Below, piece after piece: positions 37,890-47,237 of a DNA stretch of 64,000 nt. The stretch covers positions 434,001-498,000 of the forward strand of contig NZ_CABPSP010000002.1 in NCBI RefSeq assembly GCF_902459765.1. Reading direction: 5' to 3'. The position numbers were made by a program, and so were the translations under genes. Origin of the DNA: Pandoraea anapnoica (GTDB taxonomy: Bacteria; Pseudomonadota; Gammaproteobacteria; Burkholderiales; Burkholderiaceae). The notes beneath the pieces are model-generated. The model had not been told where the DNA came from. It saw only the letters and a program-made list of their open reading frames with translations, and searched no databases. Positions within the stretch are counted from its first letter, which is position 1. Each line of letters starts with the position of its first letter.

Positions 37890-38116
37890 CGTTTGTCCCT
37901 TTCCCTCGGTTGAGAATTGAAATTATGCCGCGCGCTAGCGCGTTGCGAGGCTTGCGACAGCCCGCCAACACCGCGGACCACGCACCTCATGCAATCTCAG
38001 AGCTTACGGTGGCACGCAAATGGGGCACAATACGTGAAATTACATATCTTCCCGCGTACCGGGCCGCCACACGCGGCGCCCACGCGGGAGACCCGACCGG
38101 ATCCGTATCTCCCCCA

Positions 38117-38662
38117 ATGCCGACGTTCGATTACCAGACAGCTTTTCACATCGCCCCCGTCGGTCTGGTCATTTCGCGCCAGCGCATCATCGAGGACTGT
38201 AATCGCCAGCTCGGCAAGATCTTCGGCTACGCACACGAAACGCTCATCGGCCAGTCTTTCCAGGTCCTGTATCCGTCCCCCAAAGAGTTCGAGCGCATCG
38301 GCGAACGCATTCCGCCCATCATGAGCACGCAAGGCGTCTATTCGGACGAACGCATCATGCGACGCGCCAACGGCGAATTGTTCTGGTGCCACGTTACGGG
38401 CCGTTCGCTTGACGTCAAGGATCCGCACGCTGCTGGCCTCTGGACCTTCGAAGACATCTCCGCCACACGCCGCGTCGCCGTCGCGCTGACCGCCCGCGAA
38501 CGCGAAATTGCCGCCCAACTGGTGCAAGGCAAAACGAGCAAACAGATCGGCAAGATTCTCGAGATCAGCCCGCGAACCGTCGATATCTACCGTGCCCGCC
38601 TCATGCAGAAATACGGTGCCGGCACGGCAACGGAACTGGTGCAACGTCTGCTCGGCAACTGA
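38117..38662 (+). CDS. PAS-LuxR type transcriptional regulator
   Basis: 181 residues from the ATG at 38117. A single PAS domain (about 8-115) carries AFHIAPVGLVISRQRIIEDC and IFGYAHETLIGQSFQVLYPS. A LuxR/FixJ helix-turn-helix follows (about 120-180): ALTAREREIAAQLVQGKTSK, QIGKILEISPRTVDIYRARL. There is no receiver domain, so the signal must enter via the PAS. The open frame extends 115 codons upstream but is not protein-like there. It probably controls the divergent scoAB operon; no ribosome site is obvious. Confidence 0.85.
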   Translation: MPTFDYQTAFHIAPVGLVISRQRIIEDCNRQLGKIFGYAHETLIGQSFQVLYPSPKEFERIGERIPPIMSTQGVYSDERIMRRANGELFWCHVTGRSLDVKDPHAAGLWTFEDISATRRVAVALTAREREIAAQLVQGKTSKQIGKILEISPRTVDIYRARLMQKYGAGTATELVQRLLGN

Positions 38663-38668
38663 ACGCCA

Positions 38669-39088
38669 TCAGCCCCCGGCGACCAGCGTGCGCACAGCCT
38701 CCGGCAACGGCACCGACTTCTCAGCTTGATAATTCACCCAGACGATTTTCGCGCCGCCTTCGGCCACGAGGATGTCCGGCGTATCGGCGCGTCGCAATTC
38801 GAAGCGCGTGTCGATACTGCTGCGTCCCGGTGCGCCGATAAACATGCGGCAATCGATATCGCCGGGATAGCGCAGTTGACGCAGGAACGTCATGTTGGCA
38901 TTGACGATGACGGGGCCCTCGCCCGTATCGCGCTCTTCCGACGCGATGTCCAGCGTTTCCAGCCACGAAATGCGCACCTGCTCCATGTAACGAAAGTACA
39001 CGGTGTTATTGACATGCCCGAAGGCGTCCATATCGCCCCAGCGAATGGGCATGCTCATACGAAAGACTTCTTTGTACTCTGACGACAC
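38669..39088 (-). CDS. 4HBT-type hotdog acyl-CoA thioesterase
   Basis: 139 residues from a GTG at 39086-39088 preceded by GGGGA. An ATG at 39142 in frame is the alternative. The hotdog-fold signature IRWGDMDAFGHVNNTVYFRY contains the catalytic aspartate (WGDMD) and HVNN helix. FLRQLRYPGDIDCRMFIG and KIVWVNYQAEKSVPLPEAV follow. It is the YbgC/4-hydroxybenzoyl-CoA thioesterase type; the acyl group is unknown. It is convergent with the PAS-LuxR gene (7 bp between stops). Confidence 0.85.
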   Translation of the reverse strand: MSSEYKEVFRMSMPIRWGDMDAFGHVNNTVYFRYMEQVRISWLETLDIASEERDTGEGPVIVNANMTFLRQLRYPGDIDCRMFIGAPGRSSIDTRFELRRADTPDILVAEGGAKIVWVNYQAEKSVPLPEAVRTLVAGG

Positions 39089-39310
39089 TGCAATTCCCCA
39101 TGATGAAAATCGATGCCCTGCCTTGAACTGACAGGGCGTCATGGGGATAAAGTGTAGCGCTTCAGGTGGTGTGGCGCGCGTCAGACTGCCGGGATTCGCC
39201 TCGACGAGCCGTCATTTAGGAGTGGCGAGAGGGGCGTGTATCGGAAGTTTCCGAAGCGCCCAAGCACCCAAAGCGCCCCGCCACCTCCGGCAACGCGACG
39301 GTCCCGCGTC

Positions 39311-40375
39311 TTACCTGCGCGCCCCGAGGGACGGCGACTTGCTGCTGATCGACTCATCCCTGACGGCCGCTTCGGCCTTTTCGACCAGATCGCGCCCGAC
39401 AAGCGCCTTCCACTTCACGTAGACCGGCCGCGTCGCATCGACAAAGCGCTGGCGCTGCTCAGGGGTCAGTCGTGTGACCTTCACCCCGCGGGCCTCCAGG
39501 TTTTCCCACATCCCCTGCCCGCTGCTGAGCAAATCCTCACGGGCCAGCGTGACTTCAAAGCGCGCCGCCTCCACTGCGGCATCGCGCACGATATCGCGAT
39601 CCTGCGGCGACCAGCTATCCCATACCTGACGATTGACGACGAAGACGATAGGATCGGCCACGTAATCCCATACCGTCAGATAGCGCTGCCCGACGGTATC
39701 GAGCCGTGCATTGTTGAAGATCGTGATCGGATTTTCCTGACCGTCGATCTTGCGGGCACGCAATGCGCGAATGGCCTCGCCCCATGTCATCTGAGTGGGC
39801 ACGGCGCCAAGCGCCGTGAAGATATCGTTGAACAAAAGCGAGCCGACGACGCGAAAGCGCAGCCCTCTCATGTCTTCCGGCGAGCGAATCGCGCGACGCG
39901 AATTGGTCACCTGGCGAAAACCGTTCTCCCCCCACGCCAACGGCACGACCCCCTGCTCCTCCACGCGACGGAAGAGTTCACGGCCGACTTCGCCCTGCGT
40001 GAGCGCGTCGAGCGAGCGATACCCGCGCAGCAGAAAGGGCAGCGAGAAGACGTTGAATTCGGGAATCGCCGACGACCAATTGATCGTCGAACCGACAGCC
40101 ATGTCGATGACGCCCTGACGCAGCGCCGTGAACTCACGCGTCTGATCGCCGCCCATGAGCGTGGCGTTGGGGTGGAGCCGGATGTTGATGCGCCCTTGCG
40201 TGCGTTCGCGCACCATGTCCGCCCAAAGCTGCGTGCCTTTGCCCCACGGTGTGCCGCCATCGGGCACGATCGACAGCGTGTATTCGGCCTTGTAAGGTTG
40301 CGCGCCCACTGGCAGCACGATTGCGGCGAGGGCAAGCGCGACTCCGACGAGCCCCCGCCAGCCTTGATTACGCAT
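39311..40375 (-). CDS. TRAP transporter substrate-binding protein, DctP family
   Basis: 354 residues. Signal peptide of about 25 residues (GLVGVALALAAIVLPVGA). DctP features: LSIVPDGGTPWGKGTQLWAD, LHPNATLMGGDQTREFTALR, FRVVGSLLFNDIFTALGAVP (the carboxylate-binding Arg region) and GQENPITIFNNARLDTVGQR. It should bind an organic acid in the periplasm. The membrane partners DctQ and DctM are not adjacent, so it is an orphan that must share a transporter encoded elsewhere. The C-terminal tail is serine-rich. Confidence 0.88.
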   Translation of the reverse strand: MRNQGWRGLVGVALALAAIVLPVGAQPYKAEYTLSIVPDGGTPWGKGTQLWADMVRERTQGRINIRLHPNATLMGGDQTREFTALRQGVIDMAVGSTINWSSAIPEFNVFSLPFLLRGYRSLDALTQGEVGRELFRRVEEQGVVPLAWGENGFRQVTNSRRAIRSPEDMRGLRFRVVGSLLFNDIFTALGAVPTQMTWGEAIRALRARKIDGQENPITIFNNARLDTVGQRYLTVWDYVADPIVFVVNRQVWDSWSPQDRDIVRDAAVEAARFEVTLAREDLLSSGQGMWENLEARGVKVTRLTPEQRQRFVDATRPVYVKWKALVGRDLVEKAEAAVRDESISSKSPSLGARR

Positions 40376-40401
40376 GTTGTCCTCGAGATGATTCGGGATC
40401 C

Positions 40402-40418
40402 GACGTCAACGTGACGTC
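40402..40418. promoter_or_regulatory. Palindromic operator candidate ahead of the DctP gene
   Basis: GACGTCA-ACG-TGACGTC is a perfect 7-bp inverted repeat with a 3-bp centre, 27 bp before the DctP start. It is flanked by GGATC on the left and GATCC further right. The binding protein is unknown. Confidence 0.5.
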
Positions 40419-40603
40419 TTTCGTGATCCGCTGAGCTTCCATGAACGTCAATAAGCGTTCTGGAGCACCGGGAAATTATGCGCTCGTCGTCATTGCGCTG
40501 ACTGCCTCGGACAATCCCCGATTGCCGCATTGCAGCGAGCCTGCGCAATCGGCCGACCGCCTGCAAAAAGCCTTGCCCGGCGACCTTCGGACGGCCGTTG
40601 CGC

Positions 40604-41380
40604 CTAGCCTACCGCCAGACCATCGTCGATGGTCATGATCGAGCCGTTAATGAAACGGGAATCGTCTGATGCCAGTAGCAGAATCAACCCATCAAGGTCG
40701 CCGGGTTCGCCGACCCGCTGGCGCGGCAGCATCTGAATCAGCTTGCGCCCGGCTTCGGTCTGCCAATGATCGTGGTTGATTTCGGTATCGATGTACCCCG
40801 GACAGAGCGCGTTCACGTTGATGTTGTAGCGCCCCCATTCGAGCGCCATCGAACGGGTCATGTGAATCACGGCCGCCTTGCTTATGCAATAGACGCCGAG
40901 CATGGAAATCGCCCGTTGCCCGGCGACCGAGGCCACATTGATGATCCGGTGTTGCCGTTGCGGGTCGCCCTTGCTACGCCGGATCATGCGCTTGGCCACT
41001 TCCTGCGCCACGAAAAACGCACCGCGCGTGTTGGTATCGACGACGTAATCGAAGTCTTGCGGTGTCACATCGACCAGCTTTTGCTGGGTGGACACCCCCG
41101 AGTTGTTAATCAGAATGTCGATGGCACCGGCCTCGGTCTCGGCATGCGCCACCCCGGCGCGAATGCTGTCGTAGTCGGTGACATCGAGCGGCACAACGTG
41201 CGCCGCGCCGCCCTGGGACTCGATTTCCGCCCGCAATTCCTTGAGTCGCTCCACGCGACGGCTGGCCAGCACGACCTTCGCCCCCGCCTGCGCGAGTACT
41301 TTGGCGAACTGCATGCCAAGCCCGCTCGACGCCCCCGTGACCATTGCGACCTTGCCTTCCAGATTCAGCGAACGCCCCAT
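40604..41380 (-). CDS. SDR-family oxidoreductase
   Basis: 258 residues from ATG 41378-41380 with GGGAG upstream. Cofactor motif TGASSGLG (residues 13-20), LASRRVERLKELRAEIESQG after it (NADP-type basic residues), NNSG, catalytic NVASVAGQ (Ser) and YCISKAAV (Tyr, Lys). It ends with a typical SIMTIDDGLAVG tail. Similar Burkholderiaceae enzymes are annotated as FabG-like reductases acting on 3-oxo- or hydroxyacyl substrates. It is divergent from the ETF-QO gene, which suggests a fatty-acid or amino-acid oxidation setting. Confidence 0.88.
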   Translation of the reverse strand: MGRSLNLEGKVAMVTGASSGLGMQFAKVLAQAGAKVVLASRRVERLKELRAEIESQGGAAHVVPLDVTDYDSIRAGVAHAETEAGAIDILINNSGVSTQQKLVDVTPQDFDYVVDTNTRGAFFVAQEVAKRMIRRSKGDPQRQHRIINVASVAGQRAISMLGVYCISKAAVIHMTRSMALEWGRYNINVNALCPGYIDTEINHDHWQTEAGRKLIQMLPRQRVGEPGDLDGLILLLASDDSRFINGSIMTIDDGLAVG

Positions 41381-41558
41381 CGTCTTCTCCCTCGTGCTTC
41401 GACACCCGTTGAGCAACGGCGTCGCCACCCGGCTCGCCGCTAGAGCTTCCTACCTACCAAATCGAACGACCGTACTATTAATATGCGGTTGCGAGGTGTT
41501 CCCCATTCCCGGAAAATGGCCGCACCCACGAATTCTAACGTTTATAACAGGAGCATCA

Positions 41559-43229
41559 ATGGATCCCAAGCTGCTTGAGCAGTACGGCCCGAGGGAGTCG
41601 ATGGAGTATGACGTCGTCATTGTTGGCGGCGGTCCGGCCGGCCTGTCCACGGCTATCCGTTTGAAGCAACGCGCACAGGAAGCGGGCAAGGAGATTTCCG
41701 TCTGCGTCCTGGAAAAAGGCTCGGAAATCGGGGCCCACATCCTGTCCGGCGCGGTCATGGATCCGCAAGCCCTGACCGAACTCATCCCCAACTGGAAGGA
41801 ACTCGGCGCACCGCTCGACACCCCCGTCGTCGAAGACCGCTTCCTGTTCCTGAGCGAAACGGGTGCAACCTCCACGCCCTCGTGGCTGCTGCCTGCCTGC
41901 TTCCAGAATCACGGTAACTACGTCATCAGTCTGGGTAATGTCGTGCGCTGGCTCGGTCAGCAGGCCGAAGCGCTGGGCGTCGAGATCTTCCCGGGCTTCC
42001 CTGCCGCCGAAGTGCTTTATGACGAAAACGGCGCGGTCATGGGCGTGGCGACCGGCAATATGGGTGTCGGCAAGGACGGCGAGCCGACCGAGAACTTCCA
42101 GCTCGGCATGGAGCTGCATGCCAAGTACACGATCTTCTCGGAAGGTGCACGCGGTAGTCTCGGCCGCCAGTTGATGCGTAAATTCAACCTCGATGAGGGA
42201 CGCGATCCTCAGGCGTACGGTCTGGGCATCAAGGAATTGTGGGAAATCGATCCGTCCAAGCATAAGGAAGGGTTGGTGATTCACACGGCGGGCTGGCCGC
42301 TCAATTCGAGCACCTACGGCGGCTCGTTCCTCTACCATCTGCCGAATAACCAGGTGGCCGTCGGCTTCATCGTCGGTCTGGACTACAGCAATCCGTATCT
42401 GTCGCCGTTCGAAGAGTTCCAACGTTACAAGACGCATCCGTCGATTCGCCACTTCCTCGAAGGCGGCAAGCGCATCTCGTACGGTGCCCGCGCCATCACG
42501 GCAGGCGGTTTGCTCGCGCTGCCGAAGCTAGTGTTCAAGGGCGGTGCTCTGGTCGGCTGCGAAGCCGGCTTCCTCAACGTCAGCCGCATCAAGGGCAGCC
42601 ACGCCGCGATCAAGAGCGGCATGATGGCCGCCGATGCCGCGTTCGATGCCGTCACAGCAGATCGCCAGCGCGACGAGTTGACGAGCTACCCGGCAGCGTT
42701 CGAGCAATCCTGGTTGCACGAGGAACTGAACAAGGCGCGCAACTTCAAGCAGTGGTTCAAGAAGGGTTTGACGGTCGCGACGCTCATGACCGGCATCGAG
42801 CAAAAGCTGCTCGGCGGCAAGATGCCCTGGACGATTCATCGCAAGAAGGCCGACCACGAATGCCTGCTGCCGGCCGCGCAATGCCAGCCGATCGTCTATC
42901 CGAAGCCAGACGGTAAGCTCACGTTCGACCGCCTGTCGTCGGTGTTCATTTCGAACACCAATCACGAAGAGAACCAACCTGCCCACCTGACGCTCAAGGA
43001 CGCGAGCGTGCCTGTCGGTATCAATCTGAGCGAGTACGCTGGGCCGGAACAACGCTACTGCCCGGCGGGTGTGTATGAGTTCGTGAAGAACGACGACGAT
43101 TCCGATCGTTTGCAGATCAACGCCCAGAACTGCGTGCACTGCAAAACGTGCGACATCAAAGACCCGACGCAGAACATCGTGTGGGTCACGCCGGAAGGCG
43201 GCGGTGGTCCGAACTACCCGAATATGTGA
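41559..43229 (+). CDS. Electron-transfer flavoprotein:ubiquinone oxidoreductase
   Basis: 556 residues, from the ATG at 41559 with AGGAG five bases upstream. N-terminal FAD motif VIVGGGPAGLSTAIRLKQRA, membrane/ubiquinone-binding middle part (GGSFLYHLPNNQVAVGFIVG) and a C-terminal [4Fe-4S] ferredoxin domain with cysteines in YCPAGVYEF and CVHCKTCDIKDPTQNI. It takes electrons from ETF, loaded by acyl-CoA and other dehydrogenases, to ubiquinone at the inner membrane. ETF subunit genes are not in the window. It ends at a clear terminator. Confidence 0.97.
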   Translation: MDPKLLEQYGPRESMEYDVVIVGGGPAGLSTAIRLKQRAQEAGKEISVCVLEKGSEIGAHILSGAVMDPQALTELIPNWKELGAPLDTPVVEDRFLFLSETGATSTPSWLLPACFQNHGNYVISLGNVVRWLGQQAEALGVEIFPGFPAAEVLYDENGAVMGVATGNMGVGKDGEPTENFQLGMELHAKYTIFSEGARGSLGRQLMRKFNLDEGRDPQAYGLGIKELWEIDPSKHKEGLVIHTAGWPLNSSTYGGSFLYHLPNNQVAVGFIVGLDYSNPYLSPFEEFQRYKTHPSIRHFLEGGKRISYGARAITAGGLLALPKLVFKGGALVGCEAGFLNVSRIKGSHAAIKSGMMAADAAFDAVTADRQRDELTSYPAAFEQSWLHEELNKARNFKQWFKKGLTVATLMTGIEQKLLGGKMPWTIHRKKADHECLLPAAQCQPIVYPKPDGKLTFDRLSSVFISNTNHEENQPAHLTLKDASVPVGINLSEYAGPEQRYCPAGVYEFVKNDDDSDRLQINAQNCVHCKTCDIKDPTQNIVWVTPEGGGGPNYPNM

Positions 43230-43239
43230 TGTTGTATTG

Positions 43240-43263
43240 CCGCCGGTTCGCCCGGCGGTTTTT
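43240..43263 (+). terminator. Intrinsic terminator after the ETF-QO gene
   Basis: CCGCCGG (43240-43246) pairs with CCGGCGG (43252-43258), followed by TTTTTATTTG. Confidence 0.85.
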
Positions 43264-43285
43264 ATTTGTACACACAGGAGGCATG

Positions 43286-43600
43286 ATGTCGAGAATTTCC
43301 GTATGGATGTCGGGCGCGGCGTTGGCAAGCGCCCTCGCTCTGACCGGCGGCGCCGTCCACGCCAAGACGATGAGCTACCTGTGCGACAACCAGCACGTCG
43401 CCGTGCTCGTCTATGACGATCACAACCTCGGTGGCGACGTCACGCTGTACTGGATGGGCAAACGCGAGGTCCTCAAACCGGCGCGCGCCGCGAGTGGAGA
43501 AAAGCACGTCGGACGCACGCTTATCTGGTGGAGCAAGGGTCCCGAAGGCACGCTGTACACCGCCAAAGGCGAGCAGCCCATCACGCAATGTCGCGAGTGA
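43286..43600 (+). CDS. MliC-family C-type lysozyme inhibitor
   Basis: 104 residues from the second of two adjacent ATGs (43286), which has the better distance to AGGAGG; the first ATG (43283) is only one base from it. Signal peptide about 24 residues, cleaved near VHA-KTM. The mature domain shows the MliC/PliC pattern: SYLCDNQHVAVLVYDDHN, KPARAASGEKHVG (loop that enters the lysozyme active site), LIWWSKGPEGTL and a final cysteine in ITQCRE that would pair with the first. No lipobox, so it is probably periplasmic rather than membrane-anchored. Confidence 0.82.
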   Translation: MSRISVWMSGAALASALALTGGAVHAKTMSYLCDNQHVAVLVYDDHNLGGDVTLYWMGKREVLKPARAASGEKHVGRTLIWWSKGPEGTLYTAKGEQPITQCRE

Positions 43601-43633
43601 TCGTGCCAACGCAAAGACGAGGCCGCAGATGTG

Positions 43634-43667
43634 AAAAACGCCAGACTCGTCGCCTGGCGTTTTTTTT
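43634..43667 (+). terminator. Intrinsic terminator after the MliC gene
   Basis: CGCCAG (43639-43644) pairs with CTGGCG (43654-43659), extended by A-run/T-run pairing, and followed by eight Ts. Confidence 0.8.
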
Positions 43668-43725
43668 ATGGGTTCAGCGTGTCGGCTCGCGCCGCTTTCC
43701 TCCACCGGACTTCCCCCTACTCCGC

Positions 43726-44829
43726 TTACTCCGGTGCGCGTGCCGGGATGACCGGCGTGTTCACGTGAACATCGCCGCACTGCGCACGATGGCGCAGCGC
43801 ATGGTCGATCAACACGAGCGCCAGCAACGCTTCGGCAATCGGCGTCGCGCGAATGCCAACGCACGGATCGTGACGGCCAAACGTCTCTACCGTCGCAGGT
43901 TGTCCGTTGACGTCGATCGACTGGCGCGGTGTACGGATGCTCGACGTCGGCTTAATGGCAATCGAGACTTCGATGTCCTGGCCCGTCGAAATGCCACCCA
44001 GAATCCCACCGGCATTGTTGCCGACAAAGCCTTCCGGTGTCAGTTCGTCGCCGTGCTCGGACCCCTTCTGCGTCACGCTGCGGAACCCCGCACCGATCTC
44101 AACACCCTTGACGGCATTCAACCCCATCATGGCGTGAGCGATATCGGCATCGAGGCGATCGAACAACGGCTCCCCGAGACCGACCGGCACGCCCGTTGCG
44201 ATCACACGCAACTTCGCGCCGACCGAATCGCCGGCCTTGCGCAGATCGTCCATGTACGCTTCCAACTGCGGGACAACCTCCGCGTTTGCTGCGAAAAACG
44301 CGTTTTGGGGCACTTGCGACCAATCGGTCTGCGGAATTTCGATATCGCCGAGCTGCGTCATGCAGCCGCGCACCTGCACGCCGAAGCGCTCCGCCAGCCA
44401 CTTCTTCGCCACCGCACCCGCCGCCACGACCGGCGCCGTCAGACGCGCCGACGAACGTCCACCGCCGCGATAGTCGCGTACGCCGTATTTCTGCAAATAG
44501 GTGTAATCGGCGTGCCCGGGACGGAACGTCTGCACGATGTTGCCGTAATCCTTGCTGCGCTGATCGGTATTACGGATGAGCAATGCGATGGGCGTGCCCG
44601 TCGTCACACCTTCGAATACACCCGAGAGAATCTCGACGGCATCCGGCTCGTTACGCTGCGTCACGTGACGCGACGTACCCGGACGGCGGCGATCCAGTTC
44701 CACCTGAATGTCGGATTCCGTCAGCGCCATTCCCGGCGGACATCCATCGATCACACAGCCGATGGCCGGGCCATGCGATTCGCCGAAAGTGGTAACGGTA
44801 AACAGGGTTCCAAGCGTATTGCCAGACAT
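43726..44829 (-). CDS. aroC: Chorismate synthase
   Basis: 367 residues. Signature segments: [19 protein letters not shown] near the N-terminus, [43 protein letters not shown] and [20 protein letters not shown] at the C-terminus. It converts EPSP to chorismate using reduced FMN in the shikimate pathway. It lies 36 bp after the transporter/acyltransferase gene, same strand; this pairing occurs in related genomes but has no clear metabolic reason. The C-terminal tail after the conserved end is about 20 residues. Confidence 0.97.
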   Translation of the reverse strand: MSGNTLGTLFTVTTFGESHGPAIGCVIDGCPPGMALTESDIQVELDRRRPGTSRHVTQRNEPDAVEILSGVFEGVTTGTPIALLIRNTDQRSKDYGNIVQTFRPGHADYTYLQKYGVRDYRGGGRSSARLTAPVVAAGAVAKKWLAERFGVQVRGCMTQLGDIEIPQTDWSQVPQNAFFAANAEVVPQLEAYMDDLRKAGDSVGAKLRVIATGVPVGLGEPLFDRLDADIAHAMMGLNAVKGVEIGAGFRSVTQKGSEHGDELTPEGFVGNNAGGILGGISTGQDIEVSIAIKPTSSIRTPRQSIDVNGQPATVETFGRHDPCVGIRATPIAEALLALVLIDHALRHRAQCGDVHVNTPVIPARAPE

Positions 44830-44865
44830 ACGGGGATCAGATTGGGGTGTGACGGGAATTGTCTA

Positions 44866-46785
44866 TTATACCGGCCAGGGGCCGCGAAGCTTGAGTACCT
44901 TGTCGCGCAACGATTCGGGCGTCGCCTGCGTCGGCGCGACTGGCTCGCCAATCACCAGCTCCAGCCGATTCAGAATGCCTCGCTTGAACGGACGCGTCAT
45001 CGCTGCCCCGCCGTGCCGCGAGAAGAAACTTCCCCACAGTCCCCGCAGCGCCATCGGCACCACCGGCACGGGAGAACGCTCGATGATGCGTTGCACGCCC
45101 TGCCGAAACACTTGCAGGTCGCCCGACGCCGTGAGCTTGCCCTCCGGGAAGATGCAAACCACATCCCCCGCGTCGAGCGCCTTGGCAATCTGCGCGTAAG
45201 CGCGCTCCAGACCCGCCGCGTCTTCGTGCGCCGGCGCTATCGGAATGGCGCCCACGGTCCGGAAGAACCAGGACAGCACGGGAATCTGGAAAATCCGATG
45301 ATCCATCACGAAACGCACCGGGCGACGGATCGACGCGCCGATCACCACGGCATCGGCAAAGCTCACGTGATTGCACACCAGCACGCAAGGTCCCTCGTCC
45401 GGAATCTGATCTGCACCTTTCACCTCGATCCGATAAATGGTGTGAAGCATTAACCACATCACGAAGCGAATCAGGAACTCGGGGAGCAAGGTATAGAGAT
45501 AGACGGCGACGAGCGCGTTGAGAATACCGGTAACGAGATACAACTGATCGATGGTCAGCCCGGCTTTCGTGAGCATCATGGCCATCAGGGCAGAGACGAC
45601 CATGAACAGGGCGTTCAGAATATTGTTCGCCGCAATGATGCGCGCACGATGCGACGGCGCGCTCCGGCTCTGAATCAGTGCATACAACGGGACACTGTAG
45701 AAGCCACCGAACATCGCCAGCAGGAACAGATCGGCCAGGATGCGCCAATGCGCGGGTTGCGAAATGAACTGACCGACCGTCTGCAACGCCACGCCGGGCG
45801 CGCCGCCGCGGCTCGCGAAGTACAGATCGACAGCGAATACCGTCATGCCGATCGACCCGAACGGCACCAGCCCGATTTCCACTTTGCCACCCGAGAGCCG
45901 CTCACAGAGCAGCGACCCCATGCCGATGCCGACGGAGAACATGGCCAGCAGCAATGTCACGACGTCGGGGTTCGCCCCCAGCACGTCGCGCGAGAAATTG
46001 AAAAACGATGCGAGGAACGTGGCGCCAAGAAACCACAACCACGAAATGCCGAGCAGGCTCTGAAACACGGCGCGGTCCTTGCGCGCGATGCGCAGATTTC
46101 GCCAAGTCTCGGTAAACGGATTCCAGTTGATTCGCAGGTCCGGTTGTGCGGCAGGTGTTTGCGGCACCCAGGTGGAGACCAGACGCCCCAGCATCGCAAG
46201 ACCGATACACACGCCGCCGATCCACGGCAGCGCGCCTGCGCCCGCGCCCGCCAACTCTCCGCCAATAATCGTGCCGACGAGAATCGCCACGAACGTGCCC
46301 ATTTCAACGAGCCCGTTCCCCCCTACCAGCTCATGATTGGCAAGGTGCTGCGGGAGATACGCGTACTTCACCGGCCCGAACAGTGTCGAGTGCAAGCCCA
46401 TCAGGAATGTGCAGACGTACAGCAACGGCGCGCTCGTCCAGACGAACCCGCCAGCGCCCACGACCATGATGGCAATCTCCAGCGTCTTGACGAAGCGGAT
46501 CAGCCGGGCCTTGTCCCACTTATCGGCAATCTGCCCGCTGGTCGCGGAGAACAGGAGAAACGGTGCGATGAAAATGGCCGAGATCAGGAACGCCGCCGTC
46601 TTGCCATCGACGTCCTGAAAAAGCGATGCGTGATACGTGACGAGCGACGTGAACGCGATCTTGAACACGTTATCGTTCATCGCGCCGAGGAACTGCGTCC
46701 AGAAGAACGGCGCGAAACGGCGTTCCTTCAGCAGTCGTGATTGGTGGCCGTCGCCGCGAGCCTCGCGCTGACTGGCCTCACTCAC
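44866..46785 (-). CDS. Fused MFS lysophospholipid transporter / 1-acylglycerol acyltransferase
   Basis: 639 residues. The N-terminal half (about 20-420) is an MFS transporter with about 12 helices, opening FAPFFWTQFLGAMNDNVFKI as in LplT. The C-terminal part (about 430-639) is a PlsC-type acyltransferase with the NHVSFADAV (HX4D-like) motif, FPEGKLTASGDL and VVPMALRGLW. The fusion matches proteins that flip lysophospholipids inward and re-acylate them. The start overlaps the CBS gene stop by 4 bp (ATGA). Confidence 0.9.
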   Translation of the reverse strand: MSEASQREARGDGHQSRLLKERRFAPFFWTQFLGAMNDNVFKIAFTSLVTYHASLFQDVDGKTAAFLISAIFIAPFLLFSATSGQIADKWDKARLIRFVKTLEIAIMVVGAGGFVWTSAPLLYVCTFLMGLHSTLFGPVKYAYLPQHLANHELVGGNGLVEMGTFVAILVGTIIGGELAGAGAGALPWIGGVCIGLAMLGRLVSTWVPQTPAAQPDLRINWNPFTETWRNLRIARKDRAVFQSLLGISWLWFLGATFLASFFNFSRDVLGANPDVVTLLLAMFSVGIGMGSLLCERLSGGKVEIGLVPFGSIGMTVFAVDLYFASRGGAPGVALQTVGQFISQPAHWRILADLFLLAMFGGFYSVPLYALIQSRSAPSHRARIIAANNILNALFMVVSALMAMMLTKAGLTIDQLYLVTGILNALVAVYLYTLLPEFLIRFVMWLMLHTIYRIEVKGADQIPDEGPCVLVCNHVSFADAVVIGASIRRPVRFVMDHRIFQIPVLSWFFRTVGAIPIAPAHEDAAGLERAYAQIAKALDAGDVVCIFPEGKLTASGDLQVFRQGVQRIIERSPVPVVPMALRGLWGSFFSRHGGAAMTRPFKRGILNRLELVIGEPVAPTQATPESLRDKVLKLRGPWPV

Positions 46786-47237
46786 TTTGCGTTTTCCGCT
46801 TCCTCAGCCGGCCAGTCGCGAATATAGGCCTTGAGCATTCGGTTCTCGAAGGATTGCTCCTCGACGACCGCACGGGCCACATCGTAGAAGGAAATTACGC
46901 CCATTAGCGTGCGGCTTTCCATGACCGGCAGATAGCGCGCGTGGCGCTCGAGCATCATGCGACGCACTTCATTGACGTCCGTCTCGGGCGTGCAGGTCAG
47001 CGGATGGTCATCCATGATCTTGCGAATCGTGGAACCGCCGACCGTGCCACCGTTCTTGCTGATCGTGTTGATGATCTCGCGGAACGTGAGCATGCCCACG
47101 AGATCGCCGTACTCCATCACGACGAGCGAACCGATGTCATGTTCCGCCATCGTGTCGACGGCATCCGCCAGCGACGTCTCCGGGGTCACGGTGAAAAGGG
47201 TGTTGCCCTTTACTTTCAGGATGTCAGACACACGCAT
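46782..47237 (-). CDS. CBS-domain pair protein
   Basis: 151 residues from ATG 47235-47237, with GAGGAG eight bases upstream. Two CBS motifs in tandem: VSDILKVKGNTLFTVTPETS then HDIGSLVVMEYGDLVGMLTF, and IRKIMDDHPLTCTPETDVNE then RHARYLPVMESRTLMGVISF. Such pairs bind adenine nucleotides and sense energy state. It overlaps the transporter/acyltransferase gene by 4 bp, so the two are coupled, and it may gate or monitor that protein (inference). Confidence 0.88.
   Translation of the reverse strand: MRVSDILKVKGNTLFTVTPETSLADAVDTMAEHDIGSLVVMEYGDLVGMLTFREIINTISKNGGTVGGSTIRKIMDDHPLTCTPETDVNEVRRMMLERHARYLPVMESRTLMGVISFYDVARAVVEEQSFENRMLKAYIRDWPAEEAENAK

Noticed and set aside
43528-45453. A 641-codon open frame antisense to aroC and the transporter/acyltransferase
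   Set aside because: It spans two real genes on the opposite strand and their gap, which a genuine gene would not do, and is extremely arginine-rich.
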